Assembly: GCF_001425355.1 (NCBI RefSeq)
Contig: NZ_LMQN01000021.1
Span: 68,600 to 132,599 of the forward strand
Source of the DNA: Chryseobacterium sp. Leaf405
GTDB taxonomy: Bacteria; Bacteroidota; Bacteroidia; Flavobacteriales; Weeksellaceae
DNA length: 64,000 bases
Direction of reading: 5' to 3'
The notes under the pieces: model-generated
Database searches by the model: none
Seen by the model: only the letters and a program-made list of their open reading frames with translations
Told to the model about the DNA's origin: nothing
In this document: piece by piece, positions 48,098-58,700 of the stretch
Numbering within the stretch: the first letter of the stretch is position 1
Layout: the number at the start of each line of letters is the position of its first letter
Made by a program: the position numbers and the translations under genes

Positions 48098-49505
48098 TTC
48101 CCTGAGATTTTAAGATTCCGGTTACTCTTATCGCATAGAAAGCAAGATAAGCAAAACAGATAACACCCACAATATAGCTGAAATGAATATTGGTAAGATC
48201 TGCAATGTACCCTTGAATGAAACTTACAATTCCACCTCCCATAATCATCATAATAAGGTATCCTGATCCTTGATTGGTGTGTTTCCCAAGACCGTTAATT
48301 GCCAACGCAAAAATACAAGGCCAAAGGGTAGAGCAGAACAACCCAACACTTGTGAAAGCATAGACAGAAACCATTCCTGAAGTAAACATTCCTATTAATA
48401 AAGCTGCAATACCTGCAACGGAGAAAATCAACAACATTCTTGCGGGATTTCCTTTACTCATAATGTCGCAGATAATCATTGCAATAATAATTAATCCATA
48501 TACATAGAAATGGGAAAGATCATGCTTAGCAATCGCATTTACCAATAAAAATACTCCGAAAGCAAGATAAGGTGCTAAAAATCTTAATATCTTTTTGAAT
48601 CCCGCACTCACATCGAAAGCTTCAACAGCGCCCGTCCAACGACCGATCATTAAAGAAGCCCAATATAAAGAAATGTAAGGAGCAACATCTTGAGTTTTAA
48701 AACCTAAACTTTTTTCCATATAAGCAGGAAGATTACTTGCGGTAGAAACTTCCACTCCTACATACACGAAAATAGCAATCATTCCCATAATCAATTGGGG
48801 ATATTGGAAAGCAGATTTTCTATGTTCACCAGGGGTTGAATCATCTTTATCTTCCAATACGGTTGGTGTAATAGCAGGAAGAGATGAAAATTTCAACATA
48901 ATTGCTACTAAAACAAAAGCCACCCCCAAAATAAGATAAGGTACTTTTACACTTTCAACACTTACTTCATTATTCGCTACAGCTGCAGATCCAAAAATTG
49001 CAAAAGAGACGATCAATGGACCAATCGTTGTTCCAAGATTGTTGATACCACCTGCCATAGTCAGTCTCTGAGAACCTGTTTCGGAAGGTCCTACTTCAAT
49101 GGCTAAAGGATTGGCAACAATTTGCTGTAAGGAAAAACCAAGTCCAACAATGAAAAGACCTGAAATCATTAACGGAAATGAGGCCATATTAGCTGCCGGA
49201 TAAAACAGTAAAGTTCCCGCTGCCGAAATAAGAAGTCCTACAATTAGACCATTTTTATAACCGATTTTGTTGACTAAATCCTGTTTTATTCCTTTTGAAA
49301 TTGCCATATATATTAATGAACCCACCGTATATGCGACATAGAAGCATATTTGTACCAGCATACTTTCGGTTTGGGATAAATTAAAGGCTTTTTGAAATAC
49401 CGGGATAAGGATGTCATTACTTGCTGCCACAAATCCCCAGAAGAAAAACACAGTAACCAATGGGACGAATTGCCCCCAATTGGTTTGTTTAGAATAATTT
49501 GACAT
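48060..49505 (-). CDS. sugar MFS transporter (FucP/GluP-like)
   Basis: The 481-residue protein has 12 hydrophobic segments and the features of the FHS (fucose/glucose/galactose) subfamily: MSNYSKQTNWGQFVPLVTVFFFWGFVAASNDILIPVFQKAFNLS at the start, MISGLFIVGLGFSLQQIVANPLA in helix 4, and the GSGYLIMMIMGGG region near helix 11. It probably imports hexoses by proton symport. Substrate preference cannot be read. It overlaps the DUF3810 gene at its 3' end. Confidence 0.85.
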   Translation of the reverse strand: MSNYSKQTNWGQFVPLVTVFFFWGFVAASNDILIPVFQKAFNLSQTESMLVQICFYVAYTVGSLIYMAISKGIKQDLVNKIGYKNGLIVGLLISAAGTLLFYPAANMASFPLMISGLFIVGLGFSLQQIVANPLAIEVGPSETGSQRLTMAGGINNLGTTIGPLIVSFAIFGSAAVANNEVSVESVKVPYLILGVAFVLVAIMLKFSSLPAITPTVLEDKDDSTPGEHRKSAFQYPQLIMGMIAIFVYVGVEVSTASNLPAYMEKSLGFKTQDVAPYISLYWASLMIGRWTGAVEAFDVSAGFKKILRFLAPYLAFGVFLLVNAIAKHDLSHFYVYGLIIIAMIICDIMSKGNPARMLLIFSVAGIAALLIGMFTSGMVSVYAFTSVGLFCSTLWPCIFALAINGLGKHTNQGSGYLIMMIMGGGIVSFIQGYIADLTNIHFSYIVGVICFAYLAFYAIRVTGILKSQGIDLDKITKGSGH

Positions 49506-49543
49506 ATTTGTTGAAAATTTCTGAAAACAAATATATATTATTT

Positions 49544-50275
49544 CTATTGATTATAATGGTTTAACAAGGTTTTTTTTATTGTCTCAAAAGCGGACAATTT
49601 GAGTTCTTTCGGAGAGGTCGAAGGTTCTATGATTCCGTTGAAGTACACTTTAGCTTTTCCGGGATATCCTTTTGAATTGTCAAACGGAAACATTTCCTTT
49701 AAACCAATAAAAGTGAAAACAATAATGGGAGAGTTGTGTTTTGAAGAAAGAGTAAAAGCACCGTCTTTAAATTCATCCAAAATAATAGAGGTGTCATCAG
49801 GAACTCCGCCTTCAGGAAAAATCACAATACTGTTGCCTTCTTCCATTTTTTCTGCACATCTTCTGTACACATCGGCTCGGCTTCTCGCACTTTTACGGTC
49901 TACCATCACACATATCCTTTTATATATGGTCCCAAAAATCGGAATTTTCACCAATTCTTTTTTACCCACAAAACACACGGGATGATCTGCACATAAAATA
50001 CACATCAGCATAATATCCATAATAGAAGTATGGTTGGAAATAAAAACATACTGTTGGTGTTTATCCAGTTTTTGTTGCGATAATTTTGTTAATTGGTAGC
50101 TGAGACCCATTCCGTAAAACATACAGTAGCTCCAATATCTGATGAATTTGTAAGCATATTTGTAATGTTTTTTATTGAATGACAAAATATAAACAGGAAT
50201 CCCGAAAAGTATGGTGAAAACAAATGCCAATAACAGCATCCAGAATCTCCAGAGATAATTTAAAATTTTCGTCAC
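49544..50275 (-). CDS. 1-acyl-sn-glycerol-3-phosphate acyltransferase (PlsC family)
   Basis: The 243-residue protein has an N-terminal membrane helix, the catalytic motif SNHTSIMD (HxxxxD, about residues 81-87) and the substrate-binding motif FPEGGVPDDTS (FPEG, about 153-163). PlsC-type enzymes acylate lysophosphatidate or similar lipids at the inner membrane. It starts 3 bp after the GtrA gene, so the two are cotranscribed. Confidence 0.88.
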   Translation of the reverse strand: MTKILNYLWRFWMLLLAFVFTILFGIPVYILSFNKKHYKYAYKFIRYWSYCMFYGMGLSYQLTKLSQQKLDKHQQYVFISNHTSIMDIMLMCILCADHPVCFVGKKELVKIPIFGTIYKRICVMVDRKSARSRADVYRRCAEKMEEGNSIVIFPEGGVPDDTSIILDEFKDGAFTLSSKHNSPIIVFTFIGLKEMFPFDNSKGYPGKAKVYFNGIIEPSTSPKELKLSAFETIKKTLLNHYNQ

Positions 50276-50278
50276 AGT

Positions 50279-50737
50279 TTATCCGTTAAAAATTACTTTT
50301 TTCTTGACAGAATAATTAAGAATAGAAACCAATAAAATGGCAGCGATCTTACTTATCATTTCCGGACTCAAGGTATAAATAATTAAATCAATATTATCCT
50401 TAAATATATAACTGTAGAAAATCTGGAAAAATCCTAAACTTAATAAAGTCGAAATAAAAGAAACCATCATAAAATAAGCAAATTCTTTCCTCTTGGAATG
50501 CTTTCCTCTTTCAAAAACAAACCAGATACTTAGGAAGTAATTGGTAATGATTCCGCAGCTGGTGGAGAAAATATTACTTAACGGATAATGGATTCCGTGA
50601 AAATCTGTTTCTCTCGGAAAGAAGTGGGGAAGGGAAGTACTAAAGAACTTAAAGCTCCCGATTTCCACTATGGCACTCAGCCCTCCTGCTATAATGAAGA
50701 ACAAAACCTGTTTCTGGCGTAATATTAAATCTCTCAT
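50279..50737 (-). CDS. GtrA family membrane protein
   Basis: The 152-residue protein has four hydrophobic segments and the pattern of GtrA-like proteins: FFIIAGGLSAIVEIGSFKFF in helix 1, SCGIITNYFLSIWFVFE in helix 2, and KIAAILLVSILNYSVKKKVIF in helix 4. GtrA-like proteins are thought to move lipid-linked sugars across the membrane. It is the first gene of a two-gene transcript with the acyltransferase. Confidence 0.85.
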   Translation of the reverse strand: MRDLILRQKQVLFFIIAGGLSAIVEIGSFKFFSTSLPHFFPRETDFHGIHYPLSNIFSTSCGIITNYFLSIWFVFERGKHSKRKEFAYFMMVSFISTLLSLGFFQIFYSYIFKDNIDLIIYTLSPEMISKIAAILLVSILNYSVKKKVIFNG

Positions 50738-50970
50738 CTAAAGGATAATGATATGCAAATTTATAACTATATGTTAAACAGTTAAAAAAAGATGTTAAAT
50801 ATTTTTGTACATTCAAAATAATTTCTAAATTTAATCCTCCAAACAATATGGAATTCACCTGGTAATAAATTCATTTTCAACGACTTGTTGAAGGTTTTTC
50901 TATCTTGTATACAGAATTGAAATACATAATAACCAACGCCATTTTACGGTCACTCACTAATAATATTTGT

Positions 50971-51234
50971 ATGAAAAGTCAAAACAAATACAGAAAATTT
51001 CAGCTTCAACAAAAAAATATTGAAGTTCTTGAGCAGCAAAATTCTCGTTTCAAACGGGTCTATTCAGAATATGAAAATATGTCTGACGAACTTTGGAATC
51101 TTGAAAATTCCACAGGAGATCCTGTGCCTGATGATTTTATCAATGCCATGATTGTTCAGACTTCTTATCTGGAAGATGAAATCACAGACTGGCTGATACA
51201 ATACAATGATAAAAAAGCTGAGATAAAACAGTAA
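50971..51234 (+). CDS. small coiled-coil protein of unknown function
   Basis: I chose the ATG at 50971 (MKSQNKYRKFQLQQKNIEVLEQQNSRF); the frame is open to 50905, but the added residues look non-coding. The 87-residue product is helical and charged with heptad-like spacing (about residues 5-75). It is a small cytoplasmic protein, unassigned. Confidence 0.5.
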   Translation: MKSQNKYRKFQLQQKNIEVLEQQNSRFKRVYSEYENMSDELWNLENSTGDPVPDDFINAMIVQTSYLEDEITDWLIQYNDKKAEIKQ

Positions 51235-51319
51235 TGATTTTAGACAGCTTACCCATGGTTTTTAAAGGCTCTTTAAAGATAAATTCATAATTTAGCATCC
51301 TTAAACTAAAATCTAAAAT

Positions 51320-52171
51320 ATGGTTGCTATTGTTGATGGTGGCTCTACAAAATGTGATTGGGTAATTTTGGATGACTTTCATAAGGTCTTTTTAAAAACT
51401 GAAACCATTGGTTTTAATCCTAATAATATCGCAGCCGAACTTATTGTTCCGGAAATTGAAAAGAATATCAGTCTCGGATCGGTAAAAAATTCTATTACAA
51501 AAGTGTTTTTCTACGGTTCCGGCTGTGGAATACCTGAAAATTGTGCTATTATAGAAAGAGAGCTGAATAAATTCTTTACTCAGGCACAGATACATGCTAA
51601 AGAAGACCTTACTGCCGCAGCTTATGCTGCATACAGAGACAAGCCTGCAATTGTTTGTATTTTAGGTACTGGCTCAAACTCTTGCTATTTCGACGGAAAA
51701 AATTTAAAAATAAAATTACCTTCTCTCGGTTTTCTTGTAGGAGATGAAGGGAGCGGAAGTTCAATTGGAAAACAATTGGTGCGCAGATTCTTTATGCAGA
51801 AACTTCCCGAAGATTTATCCCGTGAATTTGAAGAAACGTATAAGCTAACGGTGGATGAAGCATTGAAAAATATGTATCACACGTCACGCCCGAATGCATA
51901 TTTGGCTGATTTCAATAAATTTGTCGTAGAAAGAAAAAATCATTCTTATTTCCAGAAAATGGTTTTTGAAGAAATGCTTAATTTCTTCGATTATCAGGTT
52001 CTTCCTTACGAAGAATCCAAAAACGCCGAGATTAATTTTATCGGCTCTATTGCTTATTATTACGAAGATATTCTACGTTCTGCAGCAGCGGAACTTAACC
52101 TGAATGTAGGACAGATTGTACAAAAACCTATCGAAAGTTTAGTCGATTACCACATTAAATATATATTATAA
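51320..52171 (+). CDS. BadF/BadG-type ATPase, N-acetylglucosamine kinase-like
   Basis: The 283-residue protein belongs to the ASKHA superfamily: MVAIVDGGSTKCDW (phosphate-1 loop), EDLTAAAYAAYRDKPAIVCILGTGSNSCYFDG (phosphate-2 loop with Asp), and GFLVGDEGSGSSIGKQLVRRFF (conserved in NAGK-like proteins). It probably phosphorylates an amino sugar from cell-wall turnover, but other BadF-type roles are possible. It precedes the malic enzyme gene by 20 bp. Confidence 0.8.
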   Translation: MVAIVDGGSTKCDWVILDDFHKVFLKTETIGFNPNNIAAELIVPEIEKNISLGSVKNSITKVFFYGSGCGIPENCAIIERELNKFFTQAQIHAKEDLTAAAYAAYRDKPAIVCILGTGSNSCYFDGKNLKIKLPSLGFLVGDEGSGSSIGKQLVRRFFMQKLPEDLSREFEETYKLTVDEALKNMYHTSRPNAYLADFNKFVVERKNHSYFQKMVFEEMLNFFDYQVLPYEESKNAEINFIGSIAYYYEDILRSAAAELNLNVGQIVQKPIESLVDYHIKYIL

Positions 52172-52191
52172 TTACAAACAAAATTCATTAT

Positions 52192-54486
52192 ATGTCAAAC
52201 AAAACTCACCGCGACGAAAAAAACTTTAGTCAGGCAGCATTAGATTATCATAAAGCTGAACCTAAAGGAAAAATCGAAGTTATTCCTTCAAAACCACACT
52301 CATCTCAGAGAGATTTGTCATTGGCGTATTCGCCGGGTGTTGCAGTACCTTGTATGGAAATCTACGAGAAACCGGAAACTGTGTACGATTACACAGGAAA
52401 AGGGAATTTAGTGGCTGTTATTTCTAACGGTACAGCGGTTCTTGGATTGGGAGATATTGGTGCTGAGGCTTCAAAGCCGGTTATGGAAGGGAAAGGTCTT
52501 TTGTTCAAAATTTTTGCAGATATCAACGTTTTTGATATTGAAATCAACGAAAAAGATCCTGATAAATTTATCGATATTGTAAAAGGAATTGCCCCGACTT
52601 TCGGAGGAATTAATCTTGAAGATATTAAAGCTCCTGAAGCATTTTATATTGAACAGAGATTAAAAGAAGAACTTGATATTCCTTTAATGCACGATGATCA
52701 GCATGGAACGGCGATCATTTCTGCAGCAGCATTAATCAACTCTCTGCAAATTGCCAATAAGAATATCGACGAAGTAAAAATGGTGGTTAATGGAGCCGGA
52801 GCTGCTGCAATTGCCTGTACTAATCTTTATATTTCTCTTGGTTTGAAGAGAGAAAACGTGCTAATGTGCGACAGTAAAGGTGTTATCAATCATAAAAGAG
52901 AAAACCTCACGCCGGAAAAAATAGATTTCATTGCCAATACAGATATCGATACATTAGAAGATGCTGTAAAAGGGTCAGACGTTTTCATCGGATTATCGAA
53001 AGGAGATGTTATGACTCCTGAAATGTTGTTGAGTATGAATGAAAACCCGATTGTTTTTGCATTGGCAAATCCGGATCCGGAAATTGCTTACGATTTGGCA
53101 TTGGAAACTCGTAAAGATGTGATCATGGCGACAGGAAGAAGTGATTATCCTAATCAGGTGAACAATGTGCTTGGTTTCCCTTATATTTTCCGTGGCGCAT
53201 TGGATGTTCAGGCAAAAGGAATTAACGAAGCAATGAAATTGGCAGCCGTTCATGCGATTGCAGATTTAGCAAAAGAACCGGTTCCTGAAGCAGTAATTTT
53301 AGCGTATAATGTTCAGAATCTACAATTTGGTAGAGAATATTTTATTCCGAAACCATTTGATAACAGATTGATTACTAAAGTTTCAAGTGCAGTGGCAAGA
53401 GCTGCCATTGAAAGTGGTGTTGCAAGAAAAACAATTACCGATTTCGACGAATACGAAAACAGCCTTCTCGACAGAATGGGAAGAGACGAAAAGCTGGTAA
53501 GAATGATGCAGAGCCGTGCAAAAGCAAATCCAAAGAGAATCACTCTAGGAAATGCTGAAGAATATAATGTGCTGAAAGCTGCTCAGATTTTATATGAAGA
53601 AGGAATCGCTTATCCAAGTTTGTTAGGAAACAAAAAGTACATCAAAGAACAGATGGAACGTTTCGGAATCACTCTTGATGTTCCGATTATCGATCCTAGT
53701 GATGACGATCAAAAGGAAAACAGAAAGAAATACAGAGAAACCCTTTGGAAACTTCGTCAGAGAAAAGGGATGAACGAGTACAAAGCGAAAAGATACGTTC
53801 GCCAGAGAGATTATTTCGGACCGTTAATGTTGAGACATGGTGATACAGACGGTTTGATTATTGGTTTTTCTAAAAACTATGTGTCTGTTCTAAGACCCGT
53901 TTTAGAAGTAATTGAAAAAGATAAAGGTGTTGATAAAGTAGCAGCAATGATGATGATCTTGTCTGAAAAGAAACCGATTTTCTTCGCAGATACATCCGTT
54001 AATCAAAATCCGACTGCTGAAGATTTGGTAAATATTGCTAAAATGGCAGAGTTTACTGTAAAATCTTTTGCTATCGAACCAAGAATTGCGATGTTAGGAT
54101 TTGAAAACTTTGCAGCAATCTCTGAAACTTCTAAGAAAGTTGCAAAAGCAGTAAGCATTCTTCACGAAAAATATCCGAAGATGGTTGTTGATGGAGAAAT
54201 TCAACCTGATTTTGCGATGGATGCAGATCATTTGAGTGATTATCCTTTCTCAAAATTAGGAACGACTCCTGCAAATACTTTTGTTTTCCCAAATCTTGAA
54301 TCTGCAAATCTTTCATATAAAATTATCAGAGGAATGAAAGTGGCACAAGTTATCGGACCAATCCTGATGGGATTAAAGCAGCCGGTTCACGTTTTACAGA
54401 TGCGTTCAAGCGTTGATGAGATTGTAAACCTGGCAACAATTGCTGTTCTTGATGCTCAGAGAAGAGAGAAAAAAGATAAGAAATAA
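52192..54486 (+). CDS. maeB: NADP-dependent malic enzyme with phosphotransacetylase domain
   Basis: The 764-residue protein has the malic enzyme N-terminal domain (LAYSPGVAVPCMEI, LGLGDIGAEASKPVMEGKGLLFK), the metal and catalytic region (FGGINLEDIKAPEAF, MHDDQHGTAI) and an NADP-binding domain (VVNGAGAAAIAC). The roughly 330-residue C-terminal domain resembles phosphate acetyltransferase (GLIIGFSKNYVSVLRP..., LEHEK-like regions) and is regulatory in the MaeB branch. It decarboxylates malate to pyruvate with NADP. The length is typical of MaeB. Confidence 0.93.
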   Translation: MSNKTHRDEKNFSQAALDYHKAEPKGKIEVIPSKPHSSQRDLSLAYSPGVAVPCMEIYEKPETVYDYTGKGNLVAVISNGTAVLGLGDIGAEASKPVMEGKGLLFKIFADINVFDIEINEKDPDKFIDIVKGIAPTFGGINLEDIKAPEAFYIEQRLKEELDIPLMHDDQHGTAIISAAALINSLQIANKNIDEVKMVVNGAGAAAIACTNLYISLGLKRENVLMCDSKGVINHKRENLTPEKIDFIANTDIDTLEDAVKGSDVFIGLSKGDVMTPEMLLSMNENPIVFALANPDPEIAYDLALETRKDVIMATGRSDYPNQVNNVLGFPYIFRGALDVQAKGINEAMKLAAVHAIADLAKEPVPEAVILAYNVQNLQFGREYFIPKPFDNRLITKVSSAVARAAIESGVARKTITDFDEYENSLLDRMGRDEKLVRMMQSRAKANPKRITLGNAEEYNVLKAAQILYEEGIAYPSLLGNKKYIKEQMERFGITLDVPIIDPSDDDQKENRKKYRETLWKLRQRKGMNEYKAKRYVRQRDYFGPLMLRHGDTDGLIIGFSKNYVSVLRPVLEVIEKDKGVDKVAAMMMILSEKKPIFFADTSVNQNPTAEDLVNIAKMAEFTVKSFAIEPRIAMLGFENFAAISETSKKVAKAVSILHEKYPKMVVDGEIQPDFAMDADHLSDYPFSKLGTTPANTFVFPNLESANLSYKIIRGMKVAQVIGPILMGLKQPVHVLQMRSSVDEIVNLATIAVLDAQRREKKDKK

Positions 54487-54510
54487 ATAGAAAATCTATT
54501 CTTAAGATAA

Positions 54511-54546
54511 AAAGCAGTACACAAAATTTTAGTGTACTGCTTTTTT
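54511..54546 (+). terminator. intrinsic terminator after maeB
   Basis: AAAGCAGTACAC and GTGTACTGCTTT pair around a 9-nt loop and end in a T run. Confidence 0.85.
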
Positions 54547-54561
54547 ATTTTATCTAAATAT

Positions 54562-54593
54562 GTCCTAATGTCACAATTTTGTGATATTAGGAC
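54562..54593. promoter_or_regulatory. 32-bp palindrome upstream of the orphan peptide gene
   Basis: GTCCTAATGTCACAA and its inverted partner TTGTGATATTAGGAC are separated by TT; one base pair is G-T. No T run follows, so it is not a terminator. It is a candidate binding site for a dimeric regulator of the peptide gene at 54751. Confidence 0.55.
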
Positions 54594-54750
54594 AACTAAA
54601 TTGATAGTTGATAAATCCTCTCAAATACCTTTCTATATTGATTTTTTTAAACCGATAAAAAATTGAAAAAATAGTTTTTTAAGTTTTTCCTAAAAACAAT
54701 ATATTGACTTTGTAAGAAAATAAATACTTTAGGAGAACTAAAAAAATATT

Positions 54751-54948
54751 ATGAAAAACATCAAAAAACTTTCAAGAGAGAATTTAAAGCAAATAACAGG
54801 AGCGGGACAAAGTCAGCCTATTCAGTCTCCGGATGGTGGTTATTATTGCCTTAGGACTCAAGGTCAGCTGTGTTTGGTAAATGGTTGTACGCCAATGTGT
54901 GTAAGTGGTGCATGCCACATAAGTATGTGTTTGGATATATATCCATAA
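54751..54948 (+). CDS. orphan leader peptide (bacteriocin-like), Gly-Ala variant
   Basis: The 65-residue precursor begins MKNIKKLSRENLKQITGAG, the same leader family as the peptides at 38635-45855, but with GA where the others have GG. The core (QSQPIQSPDGGYYCLRTQGQLCLVNGCTPMCVSGACHISMCLDIYP) has six Cys residues, likely three disulfides. It has no exporter nearby and probably relies on the C39 transporter at 38901. TGACTTTG at 54705-54712 is a close match to the -7 element. Confidence 0.75.
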   Translation: MKNIKKLSRENLKQITGAGQSQPIQSPDGGYYCLRTQGQLCLVNGCTPMCVSGACHISMCLDIYP

Positions 54949-55119
54949 GATATTCCTTATATTCACTCAAATTATAAACCTGTCCGTTTTGGATGGGTTT
55001 TACTATTTATATTAATTCATTCAATTTATAATCAAAAAATAAGTTAAAAATCATTCGTGCCTCAAATGAAAACATTAATTAGTTTAATTTGCTATATTTG
55101 GGAGTTTTAAAAATTAATA

Positions 55120-55704
55120 ATGATATTTTCACTACAAGGTATTGTTCAGGAACTTACGCCAACTTACGCAGTGATCAACGTACAAGGAGTTGGTTACTAT
55201 GTAGGTATAAGCCTAATGACCTCACAAACCCTCATTTTAAACAAAGAAACCGTACTTTTTATACAGCAGATTATCAGAGAAGATGCCCACCTGCTTTTTG
55301 GCTTTAAAAGTCGTTTAGAAAAAGAAATGTTCAATCTGTTAATAAGCGTTAATGGAGTGGGAGCTGTTTCTGCTTTGATTTTGCTGTCAACATTGAGTCT
55401 TGAAGAGATCGCTTCAGCCATCCTTTCCAAGAACAGTGCTTTGATTCAAAAGGCCAAAGGATTAGGGGTAAAAACAGCAGAAAGAATTATTGTAGATCTT
55501 AAAGATAAAGTACAGAAATTCAGCAATCCGGAAGAAAATATTTCTACGTTTGCGAATAATAAAGTAAAGGAAGAATCGTTATCTGCATTAGAAGTTTTAG
55601 GCATTCCTAAACGAATGAGTGAGAAACTTGCAGATAAAATAATTAAACTAAATCCCGACGTTTCTGTAGAAGAGTTGGTAAAACAGATATTAAAAAACAT
55701 TTAA
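55120..55704 (+). CDS. ruvA: Holliday junction branch migration protein RuvA
   Basis: The 194-residue protein has the N-terminal OB-fold (MIFSLQGIVQELTPTYAVINVQGVGYYVGIS), the helix-hairpin-helix domain (LLISVNGVGAVSALILLS and KAKGLGVKTAERIIVDLKDK) and the short C-terminal domain III (ALEVLGIPKRMSEKLADK). RuvA binds four-way junctions and loads RuvB. The sprA gene follows 3 bp downstream, so the two share a transcript. Confidence 0.95.
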   Translation: MIFSLQGIVQELTPTYAVINVQGVGYYVGISLMTSQTLILNKETVLFIQQIIREDAHLLFGFKSRLEKEMFNLLISVNGVGAVSALILLSTLSLEEIASAILSKNSALIQKAKGLGVKTAERIIVDLKDKVQKFSNPEENISTFANNKVKEESLSALEVLGIPKRMSEKLADKIIKLNPDVSVEELVKQILKNI

Positions 55705-55707
55705 CAT

Positions 55708-58700
55708 TTGGTGGCAAAAATTAAGTACCTCAATATATTCCTGTTCCTGTCGTTCCTGTTGGTGTCCGTAAGTACATTTGCACAAAGACGACCTGCGGCA
55801 CAGGTACGTGATACAGCAATTATAAAAAAGGATTATCAGCTGGCAGATCCTACGCAGTTTGAAGCCTATTATGATATAAAATCCGGGATGTATTTCGTAT
55901 ATCCTAAGGTTGGTAATACAATAACCGGACCACCAACTGCCATGTCTCCTGAAGATTATAAGGAATTTATGATGGCGGCTCAGACAAGGGAATATTACAA
56001 AGAAAAATCAGACCGATACAGTCTGATGTTCAGAAAAGATAAATCTGATGCAGCACGAAAAGGTTTGATACCATCATTAACGATCAATAACAGGCTTTTT
56101 GAAACCATTTTTGGAAGTAATAAAATTGAAATTATTCCTTCAGGATATGCTTCTTTCGATTTTGCAGGATTGTATCAGAAGATTGATAATCCGTTGATTT
56201 TACCTCAAAACAGAACAAGTTTTACGTTTGATATTGACCAGAGAATTCAGTTGGGATTAATTGGAAAAGTGGGTGAAAACCTTCAGTTAAAAGCCAATTA
56301 TGATACCCAAAGTGGTTTCGCCTTTGAAAACAGAATGAATTTGGTCTGGCAGGCAAAAGGAAGCTGGAAAGATCTTCAGCAAAAAGGTCTGAATGATGTT
56401 GATAAACCAAGTGCGGGAGGCGAAGATAAAATAATCAAAAGAGTAGAATTTGGTAATGTAAGTATGCCGCTGTCAACAAGTTTGATACGCGGTTCGCAGT
56501 CGTTATTCGGGGTTAAAACCGAATTCCAGATGGGTAAAACCTTTGGGACGGTTGTACTTTCGCAACAGCAGGGTGAAGCAAGAAATATTACCGTTCAGGG
56601 TGGCGGCGTGTTGAATAATTTTAAGATTAATGCAATTGACTATGAAGATAATCAGCATTATTTCTTAGGACATTATTTCTTGAATAATTATGACGGATCA
56701 TTACTAAATTATCCTCAAATCAACTCAAAAATTAATATTACAAGATTAGAGGTTTGGGTTCTTGATCAGGGAAACAGTAACTTACAATATCAGAAAAGTA
56801 TTATTGGTATCAGGGATTTGGGCGAAGGAGCATCCGGGCTTCCTGATAATACTCAGAACGGATTGTACAGCGCTGTAAATAGTGCTGTGGGAACACCAAG
56901 AGAACAAGGAAAAAATTATCTTCCGGTTTTTCAGGGACAGTCTTTTCCGGGAAGTACGTTGCCTTACGATAACGGGGAACATTTTATTTTTAACACAAAA
57001 GCAAGACGATTAAATACCAATGAATATACCTTACAGCCACAGTTAGGATATGTTTCATTAAATCAAAAATTAAATGAAAATCAGCTTTTAGCAGTTTCAT
57101 ATTCATATACGGTTAACGGAAGCAACCAGGTGTATAAAGTCGGGGAATTCTCTGAAGAAAGCCCGGTTTTGGTGACTAAATTATTAAGACCAAATAATAA
57201 AGTTAATACCGCTTCGCCGATGTGGGATTTAATGATGAAAAATATTTATTCTCTTGATGCCGGACAGGTAAATCAGGACGGATTTATCCTGAATGTTCTT
57301 TACCGTGATCCTAAGTCAGGAGGTAAAGTAAATTATCTTCCGGTTGATAATAATACTGCAGTAAGCAGTGTGCCTTTAATTAAATTATTGAACTGGGACC
57401 GTCTTAACGGGAACGGCGATTTACAGAATAATGGTTCCACTACTGGGGATGGTATTTTTGACTTTGTGCCTGGGATTACCATAAGACCGGAAACGGGTAG
57501 GGTGATATTCACCAAAGCGCAGCCTTTCGGGAACTATATTAGTCAGGTTATAGGAAGTAGTGATCCGCAGTTTGTGTTTAGTGATTTATATTCTCAACAG
57601 AAACAGGTAGCTACAAATAGCAATTTATCTCAGCGTTACACGATTGAAGGTCGATATAAAGGAGTTCAGGGACAAGGGATTTCTTTGGGAGCTGTAAATG
57701 TTCCGCAGGGTTCCGTAAAAGTTTCCGCAAACGGCGTACAATTGACCGAAGGTATCGACTATACCGTAGATTATATGCTGGGAACGGTAACGATCATTAA
57801 TGAACAGGTAAAACAATCCGGGCAGGCAATTAATATTTCATTGGAAAATCAATTAACATTTAATACCCAGAGAAAAAGATTCTTAGGATTAAATTTAGAA
57901 AGAAGATTTAATGAAAACTTTATTTTAGGTGCTACGGTTGTTAACTATTCAGAATCTCCGCTTACTCAAAAAGTAACGTATGGGCAGGAAGCTGTAAACA
58001 ATACAATGGCAGGAATCAATTTGATGTATAACAATCAATTGCCTTTCCTGACGAGATTAACAGATAAAATACCGTTGGTAAATACCGAAGCACCTTCTAA
58101 TTTGAATTTCAAAATGGAAACGGCTTATTTACTTCCGGGAATTAATAAAGGAACGAATGATCAGTCTTATATTGATGATTTCGAACAGACAACTTCAAAA
58201 ATTTCATTAAAAGAACCAACAGCATGGAGTTTAGCTTCAAAACCTGAAAAGAATCAGTCAGACCCTCTTTTCCAGGGAGCTGGTAAAAATAATGACATCA
58301 CCGAAGGAAACGGAAGAGGTTTATTATCCTGGTATAATATCGATCCGAGATTCTGGGGAGTGGGTGGTAAAGCACCAGCCGGAATTACACAGGATGCGGT
58401 TTCAAATCACGCTTCCAGAAGAGTTCAGTTCTCTGAGATTTTCAATAACAGAGATTTCGTTGCGGGTGAACAGACTTTCACCAATACATTTGATATTTCA
58501 TATTATCCGAATGAAAAAGGTCCTTATAATGTTAATCCTATTGCAGAGACAACACAACAGAGATGGGCGGGTATTATGCGACCAATCAGTGTATCAAACT
58601 TTGTAAATTCCAATATCGAATATGTTGAATTCTGGTTGATGGATCCTTATGCGGATGGTAATAATTTAGGAACAGCTCCCAAAATGTTATTGCAGTTAGG

